Source of the DNA: Ichthyophis bannanicus
Lineage: Eukaryota; Chordata; Amphibia; Gymnophiona; Ichthyophiidae
Direction: 5' to 3'
Assembly: GCA_033557465.1 (NCBI GenBank)
Contig: CM066037.1
Coordinates: 521,660,686-521,724,685, forward strand
DNA length: 64,000 bases
The notes beneath the pieces are model-generated. The model saw nothing but the letters and a program-made list of their open reading frames with translations. It ran no database searches and had not been told where the DNA came from. This document shows positions 1 through 9,222 of this stretch, one piece after another; position 1 is the first letter of the stretch, and the number at the start of each line of letters is the position of its first letter. The position numbers were made by a program, and so were the translations under genes.

Positions 1-400
1 GATGAGGTTTTATGAACATCTCTCCACCCTTATACCTGGAGACGTGTCTATATGCCTGCCTATTCATATAGGTATATATATATATATATATATATATGGA
101 TACATGTATATACTTATCTATATCTATCTGTGTGTCTTCTGCCCATGCATTTCTCTTATAGTTATATGCCTATATACTCTCTAGGTGTATATTTATTTAT
201 TTATTTAACATTTCTTATATACCGCGCTATTTGTCATCAGTGCGGTTTACATTAAAACATAACACTTGGTCAGATACATTTGGCCATCGTTTACATAGAA
301 CAGGGATTTAAATATATATATATTTAAAAATATATATATTTAAATAGATATGTATGTATATATATATATATACACATACACATATATGTTTATAGTTGTA
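1..400. repeat. AT-rich microsatellite region with a partial SINE tail
   Basis: The stretch holds a long TA dinucleotide run near 70-105 and further TATA/TTTAAA tracts near 310-375. Between about 190 and 300 lies a TTTA-repeat tail followed by an ATACCGCGCTATT...AGTGCGGTTTACATT block. The same block occurs at 14,950-15,020 and 31,765-31,830, so this is a truncated antisense copy of the same SINE. Short open frames here are only translations of the TA repeat and are not genes. Confidence 0.6.
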
Positions 401-929
401 ATGAGATATATTTTTAGATAGATCTGTATCCATCCACCTATCTGTCAGGTTCAGATAACCCTACATTCCTATATCAGCCTGACAGATGGGTACTACCTCT
501 ATCGATGCTGTGCCAGCATTCTTAGAGGGCTACAGCTATAACCACTTCCTGTGGTAATTAACATATTTTTTCCTTACCATGTACCTTTTTTCTTTCCTAA
601 TTGACCCCATTTAGGAAAGACATTGCGGAGCTTCAGTTACTCTAAAGCTTAGCGCTACTGAGTCTGTCCTTACTTTCTTATCAGATACAAGGGTCTCCAT
701 ACCCTTTCTCCCCTACATGGACTGATTCCAACCCCAGTCCAGTTAGGTCAGACTCATTTTTTTCTCTTGGTCCAAGGTTTGTACTGTTTTTGGACCAAAA
801 CAGCTTAAGCTTTCTTTCATGGTACCTTCTGCGTCTCCGCTGAAGCTCTGCCTCTTATACTACCCCAGTTTTTTCCCTGGGGCTATTTCTCACCCTGAAG
901 GGTTCTGACCTCCACTTGTTTTCGTTCTA
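401..929. other. Unassigned sequence
   Basis: I see no coding frame, RNA gene or recognisable repeat in this stretch. It directly precedes a DIRS 3'-end remnant, so it may be older DIRS or intron sequence, but nothing in it matches the other copies in the window by eye. Confidence 0.3.
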
Positions 930-1230
930 CCATATGTGAGGACTGACTTATTGCTCGTTTCCGGAGAAAGCGTAGTTAGAACAGGAATCTGACCTCATAA
1001 TCCTTCCTCCTCCTCTGTGGAGTTGCTTTTCTTTTTGTCATCTTGAGCTGTGTCATCATACTGAGGCAAGATGGTACCCCTGGGCGGGAAGGTGACCACA
1101 CATGCGTGGTGGATCTGCCAAAGGCTTTCTTTGAAAGCTGGGGAGAGGTTACTGCGCTGGCTCTGTAGGTGAGGATTGATTCCTGTTTCTGGAGAACACC
1201 TGCTACAGGTGAGTAACTATGCTTTCCTAG
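930..1230 (+). mobile_element. 3'-end remnant of a family B-like DIRS element
   Basis: The order of motifs matches the right ends of B and I. An internal complementary region (930-1005, CCATATGTGAGGACTGACTT) is followed by a right inverted repeat with the GGGCGGGAAGGTGACC and CAAAGGCTTTCTTTGAAAGC blocks. It ends with the terminal ACACCTGCTACAGGTGAGTAAC motif at about 1,193-1,218. No RT or YR coding sequence precedes it. It is more diverged than B and I, closest in degree to E. Confidence 0.75.
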
Positions 1231-1382
1231 TAACTAGTCTTGAAGGACTAGAAAGGGGGACTGTTACTTCTGGAGAGAAATCTGCAACTGTGAGTATATA
1301 CTTCTGGTAATTTTCTAAAAAGAATTCTTTGTATTAAAGCTACTTAATCTGTGAACCCACTGTTTTTTGTTGGATCAGTTAA

Positions 1383-1740
1383 GGCCTAGTAGCAGCAATT
1401 AAAGTTTGAATTTAAAACACAGAGGAGAACTTTCTGGTTACATTTCATACCCAGCAGAGAGCTTGTAGTTTAAATTTAATAGTCACTCAGGGCCAAGTAA
1501 CAGCAAAGTACTTTTAGTTTAAATTTAACACACAGAAGAGAGCTTTCTGGTTACATTTGGAACCCAGCAGAGAGCTTGTAGTGTACATTTAATAGTCACT
1601 CAGGGCCTAGCATCAGAAAAGTACTTTTAGTTTTAAAACACAGAAGAGCTTTCTGGTTAAATTTAGAACCCAGCAGAGAGCTTGTAGTTTAAATTTCATA
1701 AGAAGTTAGAGCCTAGCAGCAGCTAAGAGCTATAATTTAA
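1383..1740. repeat. Tandem repeat of about 107 bp, three diverged copies
   Basis: Three successive units begin near 1,404, 1,515 and 1,617. Each contains the blocks CACAGARGAG...CTTTCTGGTTA, CCCAGCAGAGAGCTTGTAGT and (in the first two) AATAGTCACTCAGGGCC. Unit length varies between about 102 and 111 bp. The array ends shortly before the left end of DIRS element A. Function unknown; it could be a minisatellite or promoter monomers of a LINE 5' UTR. Confidence 0.75.
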
Positions 1741-1825
1741 ATCAAATCAGAATTTAGCTTACCTCAGCAGCACAAGACAGGGTACTGTGTAGCAGCCCTC
1801 TTCTAATAAGTGTTCCTGAGCGGGT

Positions 1826-1945
1826 GTCCAGTTTAGTCCTCTACTTCCGGGTAGTGCACCTCCTCCTGCAGCAAGGAGACTGGACCAATCAAATCCTTAG
1901 AATCGTAGCCTGCTTCCCGCTGGAACTCCCATGAGCCCTCCAGTG
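1826..1945 (+). repeat. Left inverted terminal repeat of element A
   Basis: These 120 nt are the exact reverse complement of 7,751-7,870. A second dyad pairs about 1,858-1,885 (CACCTCCTCCTGCAG...) with about 1,948-1,972, so the left end can also fold into its own hairpin. Confidence 0.93.
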
Positions 1946-2826
1946 TGTCCAGTCTCCTTGCAGCAGGAGGTGGTGTGAGCCTGGGCTAGGCTCACTTCTT
2001 TTTATTGCTTGCGTTTTCTTCAGTTTTCACTCCTTTAATTTCTTTTCCTGTCTCTTTAATTGGGTTTAAAAAAAAAAAAAAGGGCTTGGGCAGCGAATGT
2101 CACTGACACGGAGTAGAGGGGCTGAACAGCACTGCTCTTCCCTCCTGGTTCCCTGCCGGCAGCCTCTATCGGCTGCTCTGATCGCTCCCCCAGGACTGTT
2201 CGGGGGCAGCATCAGCTCTGCCCGCGGTGCTTACTTAGACCGTTATTGTCCTGCTCTCGCAGCCAGACACCTCGGCTGCACTCCGGGGTTGCACTGTCTT
2301 GCAGCACTCCGGCTCTCTGTTCTTTGCCGTTTCGGTTGACTGCCTCAGTTCTCCACATTTTCGGGGTAAGTGTGCGGTTTCCAGGGCTTCCCTGGGCTCG
2401 TGCCTGTTTTTTATTTATTTTGGGCATTTAGGGGTTTTGGCGCCCTTTTTCGCCGTCGCGAAACTCGCGCGGCGGCCATTTTGATTTTTGTTTTTGGCGG
2501 TATTTTTCTTTTCTGGTATTAACTTGCTTTCTTTTTGGGGCGTTTTTGTTTTCCCCTTCGTTTGGGGTCCATTTCTTGCCTTTTCGTTTGCAAAAAAAAA
2601 AACAAAAAAAAAAACCAACCGGAGATTTTTGTCCCGCGGGTTATGAGTGCAGCTGGGCTCTGCTTCTCAGTTTTCTCAGCGAGCCTCCCTTTTTCTCTAT
2701 CTTCTGCTGCCCTAGTTAGCTGTCAGCAAGCTCTTAATAGAAGATAAAAAAAAAATAAAAAAAAAATATATAGATAATAGAGACAACGGAAGCCGGCATA
2801 GCTGCACTACCTGCCCCTTCCTCATA
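1946..2826 (+). promoter_or_regulatory. 5' leader of element A
   Basis: No convincing gene lies between the left repeat and the Gag start. The stretch contains A-rich and T-rich runs (2,070-2,083, 2,590-2,612, 2,745-2,767) and a pyrimidine tract ending in CTGCCCTAG near 2,714 that could act as a splice acceptor. Promoter activity is expected here from DIRS biology, but I see no unambiguous TATA box or initiator. Confidence 0.4.
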
Positions 2827-4335
2827 ATGTCCTCCAAACCGCAATGCCTAGTCTGCGGTTTGCGTAGGCGGTCTGTCTCTGCGGCTGGGTTCTGCTCCAG
2901 CTGCGCTGCGGTCTCCTCCGGCGTGGAACTCCAAGAAGACGCCCCCTCTTCGGCGGAGCATGTGGTGGCTTCGCTGTCTTCTGAGGGTGATCTTCCTCCG
3001 AGGCCCCTGTTGCCGCTGGTGGCTTCTGGCTCTCCGGCTCCGGGGTCCGGGGTCTCTGGGACACCGGGGGATTCTTCCGCGGCTCTTACGCATTTTTCCC
3101 CGGACTTCGTGCTCATTATGCACCAGGCGTTCAAGTTGGGACAGTTGGGCAGATGGCCTGAGGCTTCTTCCTCGGCTGTCGTCTCTCTACCGTCTGTATC
3201 GGTGCCGCTGGAGCCACCCTCAAAGGCGGCTAGAAAGTCGCGCCCTGCGGGCATGGTGGCAGACGATTTCGAGGCTCAGGACCTCGAGTTGGAGGCTGAC
3301 CTTGACGGCAGTGGCGATGACCTGGAAGAGGGTGAAATCCCAGACCCTGAGGACCAGGCTCGCATTGTTCGGGTCTTTCGTAAGGAGGAGTTGGTGCCCC
3401 TTATCACGGAGGCCCTGCAGACTCTCAATCTCTCCGCGCCGGCTCCTGGGGAGGCCGATGTTTTAGAGGATCCGCTTATTCAGGCGGTTCGGGATTCTCA
3501 AGTGGTCTTCCCTGTTCACCGCGTGGTGGCTCAGATGATTCAGACCGAGTGGAACCATCCGGATGCTGGCTTGAAGGGCATTCGGACGATGCATCGTCTT
3601 TATCCATTGAAAGAGGAGGATAAAGAAACTTTCAAGTCTCCTCGAGTTGATGCGGCAGTCTCTGCAGTGACCAAAAAGACCACGATTCCGGTAGAAGGCA
3701 GTGCGGCCTTAAAGGACCTTCAGGACAAGAAGGTGGATGGCTTATTGAAGCAGGCTTTCGAAACGAATGCCTTATCGTTGCAGGCTTCGATTTGTGCGGC
3801 CTGGATTGCTAGAGCTTCTTTGCGTTGGGCTCAGCGTTTGCGTCAGAATTTGTCCGTTGATCAGCAGGCGTTGCTGGAGGTTGCTCGCCTAGAATCGGGT
3901 TCCGCTTATCTGGCGGATGTCCATTATGATTTGATTCGTACCATGGCAAATAGTATGGCTTTGCTGGTGGTGGCGCGCCGGTCCCTTTGGTTGCGTAACT
4001 GGGCCGCCGATTCTTCTTCCAAGTCCCGCCTTAGCCGGCTTCCCTTTAAAGGTAAGCTGCTCTTTGGGGAGGACTTGGACAAATTGGTGAAGGAGTTAGG
4101 TGAGTCCAAGGGTGGACGTCTACCGGAGGACAAACCCAAGTCCGCTAGATCGTTTTCAGCGCCTCGGGGTTCCTTTCGGGACTTTCGGCGCTTTCGGTCG
4201 ACTTGTCTTTGGACTTCCCAGCGGGGTCGCTTTCCTTCTCGGTCTCAGTCCTTTCGTGGTTTCAGAGGGGCTGGTAGAGGCTTCTCCATCGCTTCCTCCG
4301 GGGCCTCCTCTTCCTTTGGTCGCAAGCCGCAATGA
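2827..4335 (+). CDS. Gag-like protein of DIRS element A (502 aa)
   Basis: This is the first frame of element A and the presumed structural protein of the DIRS particle. Residues C7, C10, C23 and C26 form two CxxC pairs that could bind zinc. An acidic, serine-rich hinge follows (roughly residues 30-190). Then comes the conserved core shared with copies G and J (TIPVEGSAALKD near residue 290, SAYLADVHYDLI near 360, NWAADSSSKSRLSRLPFKGKL near 390). The tail is rich in R, S and F. The start is the first ATG of the frame and aligns with the start of copy G at 40,861. The stop at 4,333 is followed one base later by the RT ATG at 4,337 (CAATGAGATGAGG), suggesting termination-reinitiation. Remote from retroviral Gag; function is assigned by position. 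Confidence 0.85.
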   Translation: MSSKPQCLVCGLRRRSVSAAGFCSSCAAVSSGVELQEDAPSSAEHVVASLSSEGDLPPRPLLPLVASGSPAPGSGVSGTPGDSSAALTHFSPDFVLIMHQAFKLGQLGRWPEASSSAVVSLPSVSVPLEPPSKAARKSRPAGMVADDFEAQDLELEADLDGSGDDLEEGEIPDPEDQARIVRVFRKEELVPLITEALQTLNLSAPAPGEADVLEDPLIQAVRDSQVVFPVHRVVAQMIQTEWNHPDAGLKGIRTMHRLYPLKEEDKETFKSPRVDAAVSAVTKKTTIPVEGSAALKDLQDKKVDGLLKQAFETNALSLQASICAAWIARASLRWAQRLRQNLSVDQQALLEVARLESGSAYLADVHYDLIRTMANSMALLVVARRSLWLRNWAADSSSKSRLSRLPFKGKLLFGEDLDKLVKELGESKGGRLPEDKPKSARSFSAPRGSFRDFRRFRSTCLWTSQRGRFPSRSQSFRGFRGAGRGFSIASSGASSSFGRKPQ

Positions 4336-4336
4336 G

Positions 4337-6238
4337 ATGAGGCGGGCTCCGGAGGGAATTCCAGTTATCGGCGGACGTCTTCGGAACTTTCTTCCCTCTT
4401 GGGCCCACATTAATTCGGACCGTTGGGTCCTCGAGATCGTTCGGGACGGTTATGCGTTGGACTTTGCCATCCCTCCAAAAGATTCCTTTGTCCTCTCGCC
4501 CTGCAAAGGGGCGCAGAAGGAGCTCAACATTCGGGCGACGTTACGGCGCTTGTTAGCGCTGGGAGCCGTTGTCCCGGTCCCGGCGAACGAGCGCGGGCTC
4601 GGTCGTTATTCCATTTATTTCGTGGTGCCAAAGAAGGACGGGTTGGTTCGTCCTATTCTCGATCTCAAGGGCGTGAACCGTTGTCTTCGGGTTCCTCATT
4701 TCCGGATGGAGACTCTCCGGTCCGTCATTGTCGCCGTGCGCAAGGGAGAGTTTTTGACTTCTCTCGATTTCACCGAGGCCTATCTGCATATTCCCATTCG
4801 GGCCGGCCATCAGAAGTTTCTTCGCTTTGCGTTTCCTTGGGGTCACTTCCAGTTTCAGGCACTGCCTTTCGGCCTGGCCACCGCTCCTCGCATTTTCACA
4901 AAGGTGATGGTGGTGGTCGCGGCGGCCTTACGCAAGGAGGGTGTGCTGGTGCACCCCTATCTCGACGATTGGTTAATCAGAGCGAAGTCCGCGGAGGAAA
5001 GTCTACAGGCCACGGACAAAGTGGTGCGTCTGTTACAGGATCTCGGCTGGGTAATCAATTTATCCAAGAGTCAACTTGTGCCGACTCAGCATCTCAAATA
5101 TCTGGGGGTTTGTTTCGATACGGCCTTGGGGATCGTGTCTCTCCCGCTTCGCCGTGCCCAGAATTTGCGTCACCTCTTGCGGATGTTCCTAGCGGATCCC
5201 GCTCCATCGGCCTGGTGGTACCTCCGAGTGTTGGGAACCATGGCGTCGACCCTGGAAGTGGTTCCTTGGGCCCGGTTTCATATGCGACCTCTTCAGCGGG
5301 CCCTGTTGCGTCGTTGGTCTCATCAGTCGGACTCTCTCAGCCGTCGATTGTTGTGTCCCCGCCGGGTACGCCTGGCATTGCAATGGTGGCTATCACCGCT
5401 GTCCCTTCAGTCGGGAGCTCCCTTGGAACAGCCTCTCTGGTTGCCGGTCATCATGGATGCGAGTCTCTCCGGTTGGGGGGCCCACTGTCAGGGGTTGTTT
5501 GCGCAGGGGACCTGGTCTCCTCTGGAGGCTCGGTGGTCGATCAACCGGCTCGAGCTGCGGGCGATCCGACTAGCGCTGCTTGCCTTCGAGGAGTCAGTCC
5601 GCGGTCGAGCGGTTCGTGTTCTGTCGGACAACGCGACGGCGGTGGCGTATGTCAACAGGCAGGGCGGCACAGGCAGCCTGCCCCTGGAGGTCGAGGCGGA
5701 CGCGCTGTTCACTTGGGTGGAATCGCGACTCCTGGCTCTTTCGGCAGCGCATATCGCAGGCAAGGACAATGTCATGGCAGATTTCCTGAGTCGTGTAAAA
5801 GTAGACGCCGGGGAATGGGAGCTCAACCCGCAGGTTTTTGCCCAAATAGTTCATCGGTGGGGTCGGCCCATCATGGATCTCATGGCGACCTTCGCGTCGG
5901 CCAAGACGAGTCGTTTCTTCAGCAGGCGAAGGGAACCGATGTCCGAGGGTATCGACGCGCTCCTCCAACCGTGGCCCGTGCGCGCCCTTCTGTATGTCTT
6001 TCCGCCGTGGGCTCTCATTGGCAGAGTGGTGCAGCGCATCGAGGCCCACCGCGGAAAGGTTCTGTTAGTAGCTCCAGATTGGCCTCGTCGTCCGTGGTAC
6101 GCGGATCTGGTGCGTCTGCTCGACGGCGTGCCATGGCGGCTCCCGCCCCTGAAAGATCTTCTAGTGCAGGGGCCTCTGCGCATGCCTCAGGTGGATCGGT
6201 TCTCGCTTACGGTATGGCCATTGAAAGGGCTCGGTTGA
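4337..6238 (+). CDS. Reverse transcriptase / RNase H / methyltransferase-like polyprotein of element A
   Basis: This frame copies element RNA into DNA. RT motifs run from VPKKDG and LDLKGVNRCL to LPFGLATAPRIFTKV and the catalytic YLDDW at residues 208-212. RNase H follows, with all four acidic residues visible: D374 (DASLSGWG), E406 (LELRAI), D431 (SDNATA) and D482 (MADFLSR). The last ~130 residues hold the DIRS adenine-methyltransferase-like domain (DLMATFASAKTSRFF, then FPPW at 555-558). The frame is open from 4,100, but I place the start at ATG 4,337. It lies just after the Gag stop and leaves about 12 residues before the conserved GGRLRNF block, as in copy G. The 3' end overlaps YR by 25 nt. 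No lesion is visible. Confidence 0.92.
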   Translation: MRRAPEGIPVIGGRLRNFLPSWAHINSDRWVLEIVRDGYALDFAIPPKDSFVLSPCKGAQKELNIRATLRRLLALGAVVPVPANERGLGRYSIYFVVPKKDGLVRPILDLKGVNRCLRVPHFRMETLRSVIVAVRKGEFLTSLDFTEAYLHIPIRAGHQKFLRFAFPWGHFQFQALPFGLATAPRIFTKVMVVVAAALRKEGVLVHPYLDDWLIRAKSAEESLQATDKVVRLLQDLGWVINLSKSQLVPTQHLKYLGVCFDTALGIVSLPLRRAQNLRHLLRMFLADPAPSAWWYLRVLGTMASTLEVVPWARFHMRPLQRALLRRWSHQSDSLSRRLLCPRRVRLALQWWLSPLSLQSGAPLEQPLWLPVIMDASLSGWGAHCQGLFAQGTWSPLEARWSINRLELRAIRLALLAFEESVRGRAVRVLSDNATAVAYVNRQGGTGSLPLEVEADALFTWVESRLLALSAAHIAGKDNVMADFLSRVKVDAGEWELNPQVFAQIVHRWGRPIMDLMATFASAKTSRFFSRRREPMSEGIDALLQPWPVRALLYVFPPWALIGRVVQRIEAHRGKVLLVAPDWPRRPWYADLVRLLDGVPWRLPPLKDLLVQGPLRMPQVDRFSLTVWPLKGLG

Positions 6239-7278
6239 GGAAGAGAGGGTATTCCCCAGCGGTAATTTCCACCCTTCTGCATGTGCCGAAACCTTCTACC
6301 TCCCTCACCTATATTCGCATTTGGCGGATTTTTGAGGATTGGTGTTCTCGGCATGCGGTCCGGGCTGCTACTTCTTCCATTGCGGTCATTCTTAACTTTT
6401 TACAAGACGGTTTCGACAAAGGTCTGGCCGCTAGTTCGTTAAAGGTCCAGATTGCCGCTCTTGCGTGCTACCGCGGCAACATTGACGACGTCTCTCTTTC
6501 CTCTCATGTAGACGTTCGGCGTTTTCTCAAAGCTGTATTTCGCTTGCGTCCCTCTCGCAAGGTTGCCTTGCCTCCCTGGGATTTGAACCTGGTTTTACAG
6601 GCCTTGACTCGGGCGCCCTTTGAGCCTATTCGCAAGGCCTCTCTGAAGGACTTAACTTTGAAGACCGTTTTCCTTGTGGCCATCTGCTCGGCGCGCCGTG
6701 TCTCGGAACTTCAGGCGCTGTCTTGTCGAGCACCCTTTTTATCCTTTCTTAGGGATCGAGTGATTTTGCGGACCGTCCCTTCGTTCTTGCCTAAGGTGGT
6801 CTCTCCTTTTCACATTAATCAGCCCGTGGTTTTGCCCGTTTTCTCCTCGGAGTCTTCTTCCGAGGCCGACTCAGTGCTTCATAAGCTTGATGTTCGCCGG
6901 GTCTTACGTCAGTATATTAAAGTGTCTGCGCTCTTTCGAAAGTCTGATCGTTTGTTCGTGTTGTTTGGGGGCCCGCGAAAAGGAGAGGCGGCGGCTAAGG
7001 CCTCCATATCTCGGTGGGTTAGGGAGGCCATTGCGTCCGCTTATCTTTTGCAGGGAAAGTCTGCTCCCTTAGAGCTGCGAGCTCATTCCACTAGGGCACA
7101 GGCCACGTCTTGGGCGGAGCATAGTCTTGTTTCCCCTCAGGACCTTTGTCGAGCGGCAACGTGGTCCTCCCTCCATGCCTTTAGTAAACATTACCGGCTG
7201 GATGTGGCAGCGGCTCAGGATACCAGTTTTGGGTCTGCGGTTTTGCGCGCCGCCTGCCAAGACCCCCCCCGTCGGTGA
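6214..7278 (+). CDS. Tyrosine recombinase of DIRS element A
   Basis: This is the integrase of the element. It is expected to insert a circular DNA intermediate without target duplication. Catalytic residues are visible: the first Arg in ARRVSEL (R162), the HxxR box HSTR (H291, R294), and the nucleophile in KHYRLD (Y327), after RAATWSSLHAF. The N-terminal part (residues ~20-140) resembles the SAM-like core-binding domain. The chosen ATG at 6,214 overlaps the end of the RT frame in the -1 frame. The reading frame itself is open back to 4,423, so an upstream start, frameshift or splicing could also supply the N terminus. No internal stop is present. Confidence 0.9.
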   Translation: MAIERARLRKRGYSPAVISTLLHVPKPSTSLTYIRIWRIFEDWCSRHAVRAATSSIAVILNFLQDGFDKGLAASSLKVQIAALACYRGNIDDVSLSSHVDVRRFLKAVFRLRPSRKVALPPWDLNLVLQALTRAPFEPIRKASLKDLTLKTVFLVAICSARRVSELQALSCRAPFLSFLRDRVILRTVPSFLPKVVSPFHINQPVVLPVFSSESSSEADSVLHKLDVRRVLRQYIKVSALFRKSDRLFVLFGGPRKGEAAAKASISRWVREAIASAYLLQGKSAPLELRAHSTRAQATSWAEHSLVSPQDLCRAATWSSLHAFSKHYRLDVAAAQDTSFGSAVLRAACQDPPRR

Positions 7279-7292
7279 CTGCTCTGGTACAT

Positions 7293-7387
7293 CCCGGAAG
7301 TAGAGGACTAAACTGGACACCCGCTCAGGAAATGGAAATTACACTTACCTGGTAATTGAAGTTCCTGGAGGGTCCAGTTTAGTCCTC
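7293..7387 (+). repeat. Internal complementary region of element A
   Basis: 7,293-7,329 is the reverse complement of the left end (1,815-1,851). 7,330-7,387 is the reverse complement of the right end (about 7,855-7,912). The region is therefore antisense to a right-end/left-end junction. This is the defining DIRS internal complementary region, thought to template circularisation of the linear cDNA. Confidence 0.9.
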
Positions 7388-7750
7388 ATTCCCACCCGAG
7401 ATTTTTCTTATGTTCTGTCTTGGCGGCGCATTTTGGACGTTTTTTGCTCGGTGGTCAGATGCCTTAATGGCTCCTTCTCAAAGAATTCCAACTAACTAGT
7501 TAAGGCGCATGATGGAGTCCATCTCCCTTGGCTAAGCCTTCCAGGGGTTTTCTGCCCTGGAGTTTTTCCCTTTCTCCTTTTTCAGCTTCCCGGTGTTGCC
7601 TGTCAGTATGCGGACAGGGTGCGGAAGCAAGGTGCAGCGTTTCAGCCCTCTCGTTTGGGGAGGGGGTTATGCAACGTTTTGGGGGGACCTTTTCTAGTTT
7701 TTAGACCTTTCCTTAACCTGTTCTGTCTTCAGTCTGCTTTGTTACTAGTT
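7388..7750 (+). other. Element A 3' spacer between ICR and right repeat
   Basis: This is about 360 nt of non-coding sequence inside element A. I see no gene in it. The frame at 7,619-7,807 is short and lacks support. Confidence 0.5.
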
Positions 7751-7912
7751 CACTGGAGGGCTCATGGGAGTTCCAGCGGGAAGCAGGCTACGATTCTAAG
7801 GATTTGATTGGTCCAGTCTCCTTGCTGCAGGAGGAGGTGCACTACCCGGAAGTAGAGGACTAAACTGGACCCTCCAGGAACTTCAATTACCAGGTAAGTG
7901 TAATTTCCATTT
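7751..7912 (+). repeat. Right inverted repeat and 3' terminus of element A
   Basis: 7,751-7,870 is the exact inverted partner of 1,826-1,945. The unique 42-nt terminal extension contains ATTACCAG|GTAAGTG at 7,886-7,900, a perfect 5' splice-donor consensus. The element ends in CCATTT. A CCCT microsatellite (about 7,917-7,936) follows in the flank. Confidence 0.9.
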
Positions 7913-7936
7913 ATTTCCCTCCCTCCCTCCCTCCCC

Positions 7937-8823
7937 ACACTCACTCACCCCTGGGATAATCATAGCTTAATAGGTACTTACACATCTTAAAAGACAGGAG
8001 GTGCTTTCAGGTGAAGCTCATTACCCAAATCAGTCATACACTAAGGACCTGAGATTAATTAAGCTTCAGGTGAACAAGGTATATTAAACGTATTAGGTAC
8101 AGTTTTATTGGTATAAATACCCATAGCAACCCCTAGTAAGTAAGAACTTAAAGATCTAGACACAAACTTAAAACTAAGATGCAGACAGCAGTCCAGCAGC
8201 GGGATGGGGGCTTTCCAGCCTTTTGCATTGAGTGTCACATGTATGATTTTCTCCCAGTTGGTGAGAGGTCTTACGTGTGCACTAGGTGCAAGGAGCTCTT
8301 TGCTCTCAGGGAACAAGTCCGTTCTCTAGAGGCTAAAGTAGCAGACTTGGAAAACATAAGACAGACAGAGAGGTACATAGACGAGACCTACAGGGATATA
8401 GTCCTGATGTTCCACCTCCAGTCTGGCAGCACCCCTGTTGCCATGGAGGAGAGAGGTCACGTGACAGGAGAGCATCACACTGGTGTGGCAGGAAGTGATC
8501 CTGTAACTAGGACCTGTCCTCCAGGTGATGTAAAACCCTCTCGCACCGAGGAAGTTTCTCCAGGGCCATGTGCCCATGAGGGAAGGGTTAGGACAGCCGT
8601 TATAGTTGGTGATTCGATCATTAGGCATGTAGATAGCTGGGTGGCTGGTGGACGTGAGGATCGCCTGGTAACATGCCTGCCTGGTGCGAAGGTAGCGGAC
8701 CTCACGCGCCACCTAGATAAGGTCTTAGATAGTGCTTGGGAGGAGTCTGCTGTCTTAGTACATGTCGGTACCAATGACATAGGAAAATGTGGTAGGGAGG
8801 TTCTGGAGGCTAAATTTAGGCTT
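7937..8823 (+). mobile_element. CR1 LINE, 5' part (split by DIRS element B)
   Basis: A non-coding stretch resembling a LINE 5' UTR (7,937-8,178) leads into a CR1-type ORF1 that stops abruptly where element B begins. The 3' part of a CR1 copy on the same strand resumes at 14,607 inside ORF2. The middle of the LINE (end of ORF1, endonuclease, most of RT) is missing. Confidence 0.7.
8179..8823 (+). pseudogene. CR1 ORF1, truncated: zinc finger, coiled coil, SGNH-esterase domain
   Basis: This is the N-terminal two thirds of the first protein of a CR1 LINE. After ATG 8,179, two CxxC pairs (CIEC near residue 16, CTRC near 36) suggest a small zinc finger. A leucine-rich heptad stretch follows (LREQVRSLEAKVADLE). 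From about residue 135 there is an esterase-like domain with GDSIIRH (nucleophile Ser block) and HVGTNDIGK. These are hallmarks of CR1/L2 ORF1 proteins, which bind nucleic acid and chaperone the RNP. The frame continues artificially into DIRS B until 9,129, but the true LINE sequence ends at the DIRS boundary. Confidence 0.8.
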
Positions 8824-8983
8824 CTCCAGGACCAAGCAGGAAGTCAGTCCTCACTTATGGGTGACGTCGGCGCCGACGGAGCCCTCGCGGAGCAATTTTC
8901 CCCAGCTTTCAAAGAAAGCCTTTGGGAATTGCAGCGCGCATGCGCGGTCGTCTTCCCGCCCGAGGGTGCCATCTTAGCCAGTC
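8822..8983 (+). repeat. Left inverted terminal repeat of element B
   Basis: Pairs with 14,418-14,606, ending at GCCATCTTAGCCAGTC. It contains the palindrome at 8,865-8,878 and a second dyad CAAAGAAAGCCTTTG at about 8,917-8,932. Confidence 0.88.
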
Positions 8984-9222
8984 TTCTTTTTTCCGCGGAG
9001 CCCTGCAGACGTCCCCGTCTTGTCCCCGCGAAAAAGTTGATTTTCCTCTTTATTTTATACTTTTTTCTTTCGGTTCGACGCCGATCGTTTTCCCCCCCGG
9101 ACTCGCGACGCCGGTCTCGAGTCCTCTAGCGTTTTTTTCGGTTTTTCTGACTTAGTCAGCTTTCATTTTCGTTTTCCCTGGCAGCCCGGTCCTTTGACCT
9201 CGCAGGGGCCCTTTTTCCCCCG
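8984..9222 (+). promoter_or_regulatory. 5' leader of element B with a splice-acceptor-like tract
   Basis: The leader carries a pyrimidine-rich run ending CCCTGGCAG at about 9,184, 39 nt before the Gag ATG. The same arrangement recurs in copy I (about 48,353). This matches a 3' splice site. Whether it is used is unknown. Confidence 0.45.

Larger units (their letters stand above)
1813..7912 (+). mobile_element. DIRS element A, complete copy (family A)
   Basis: This is a full-length DIRS-type retrotransposon of about 6.1 kb. It has inverted terminal repeats at 1,826-1,945 and 7,751-7,870 that are identical over 120 nt. Three open frames follow in order: Gag-like, RT/RNase H/methyltransferase-like, and tyrosine recombinase. 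An internal complementary region sits at 7,293-7,387. There are no long terminal direct repeats and I see no target-site duplication, as expected for integration by a tyrosine recombinase. Perfect repeats and unbroken frames make it the youngest-looking copy and a candidate for an autonomous element. Ends were placed by matching the genomic termini to the internal complementary region. Confidence 0.92.

Noticed and set aside
2..255. Short open frames rich in Ile and Tyr
   Set aside because: They are translations of TA microsatellite sequence.
8179..9129. 316-codon frame as one gene
   Set aside because: It is CR1 ORF1 running by chance into the left end of DIRS B; homology changes at 8,822.
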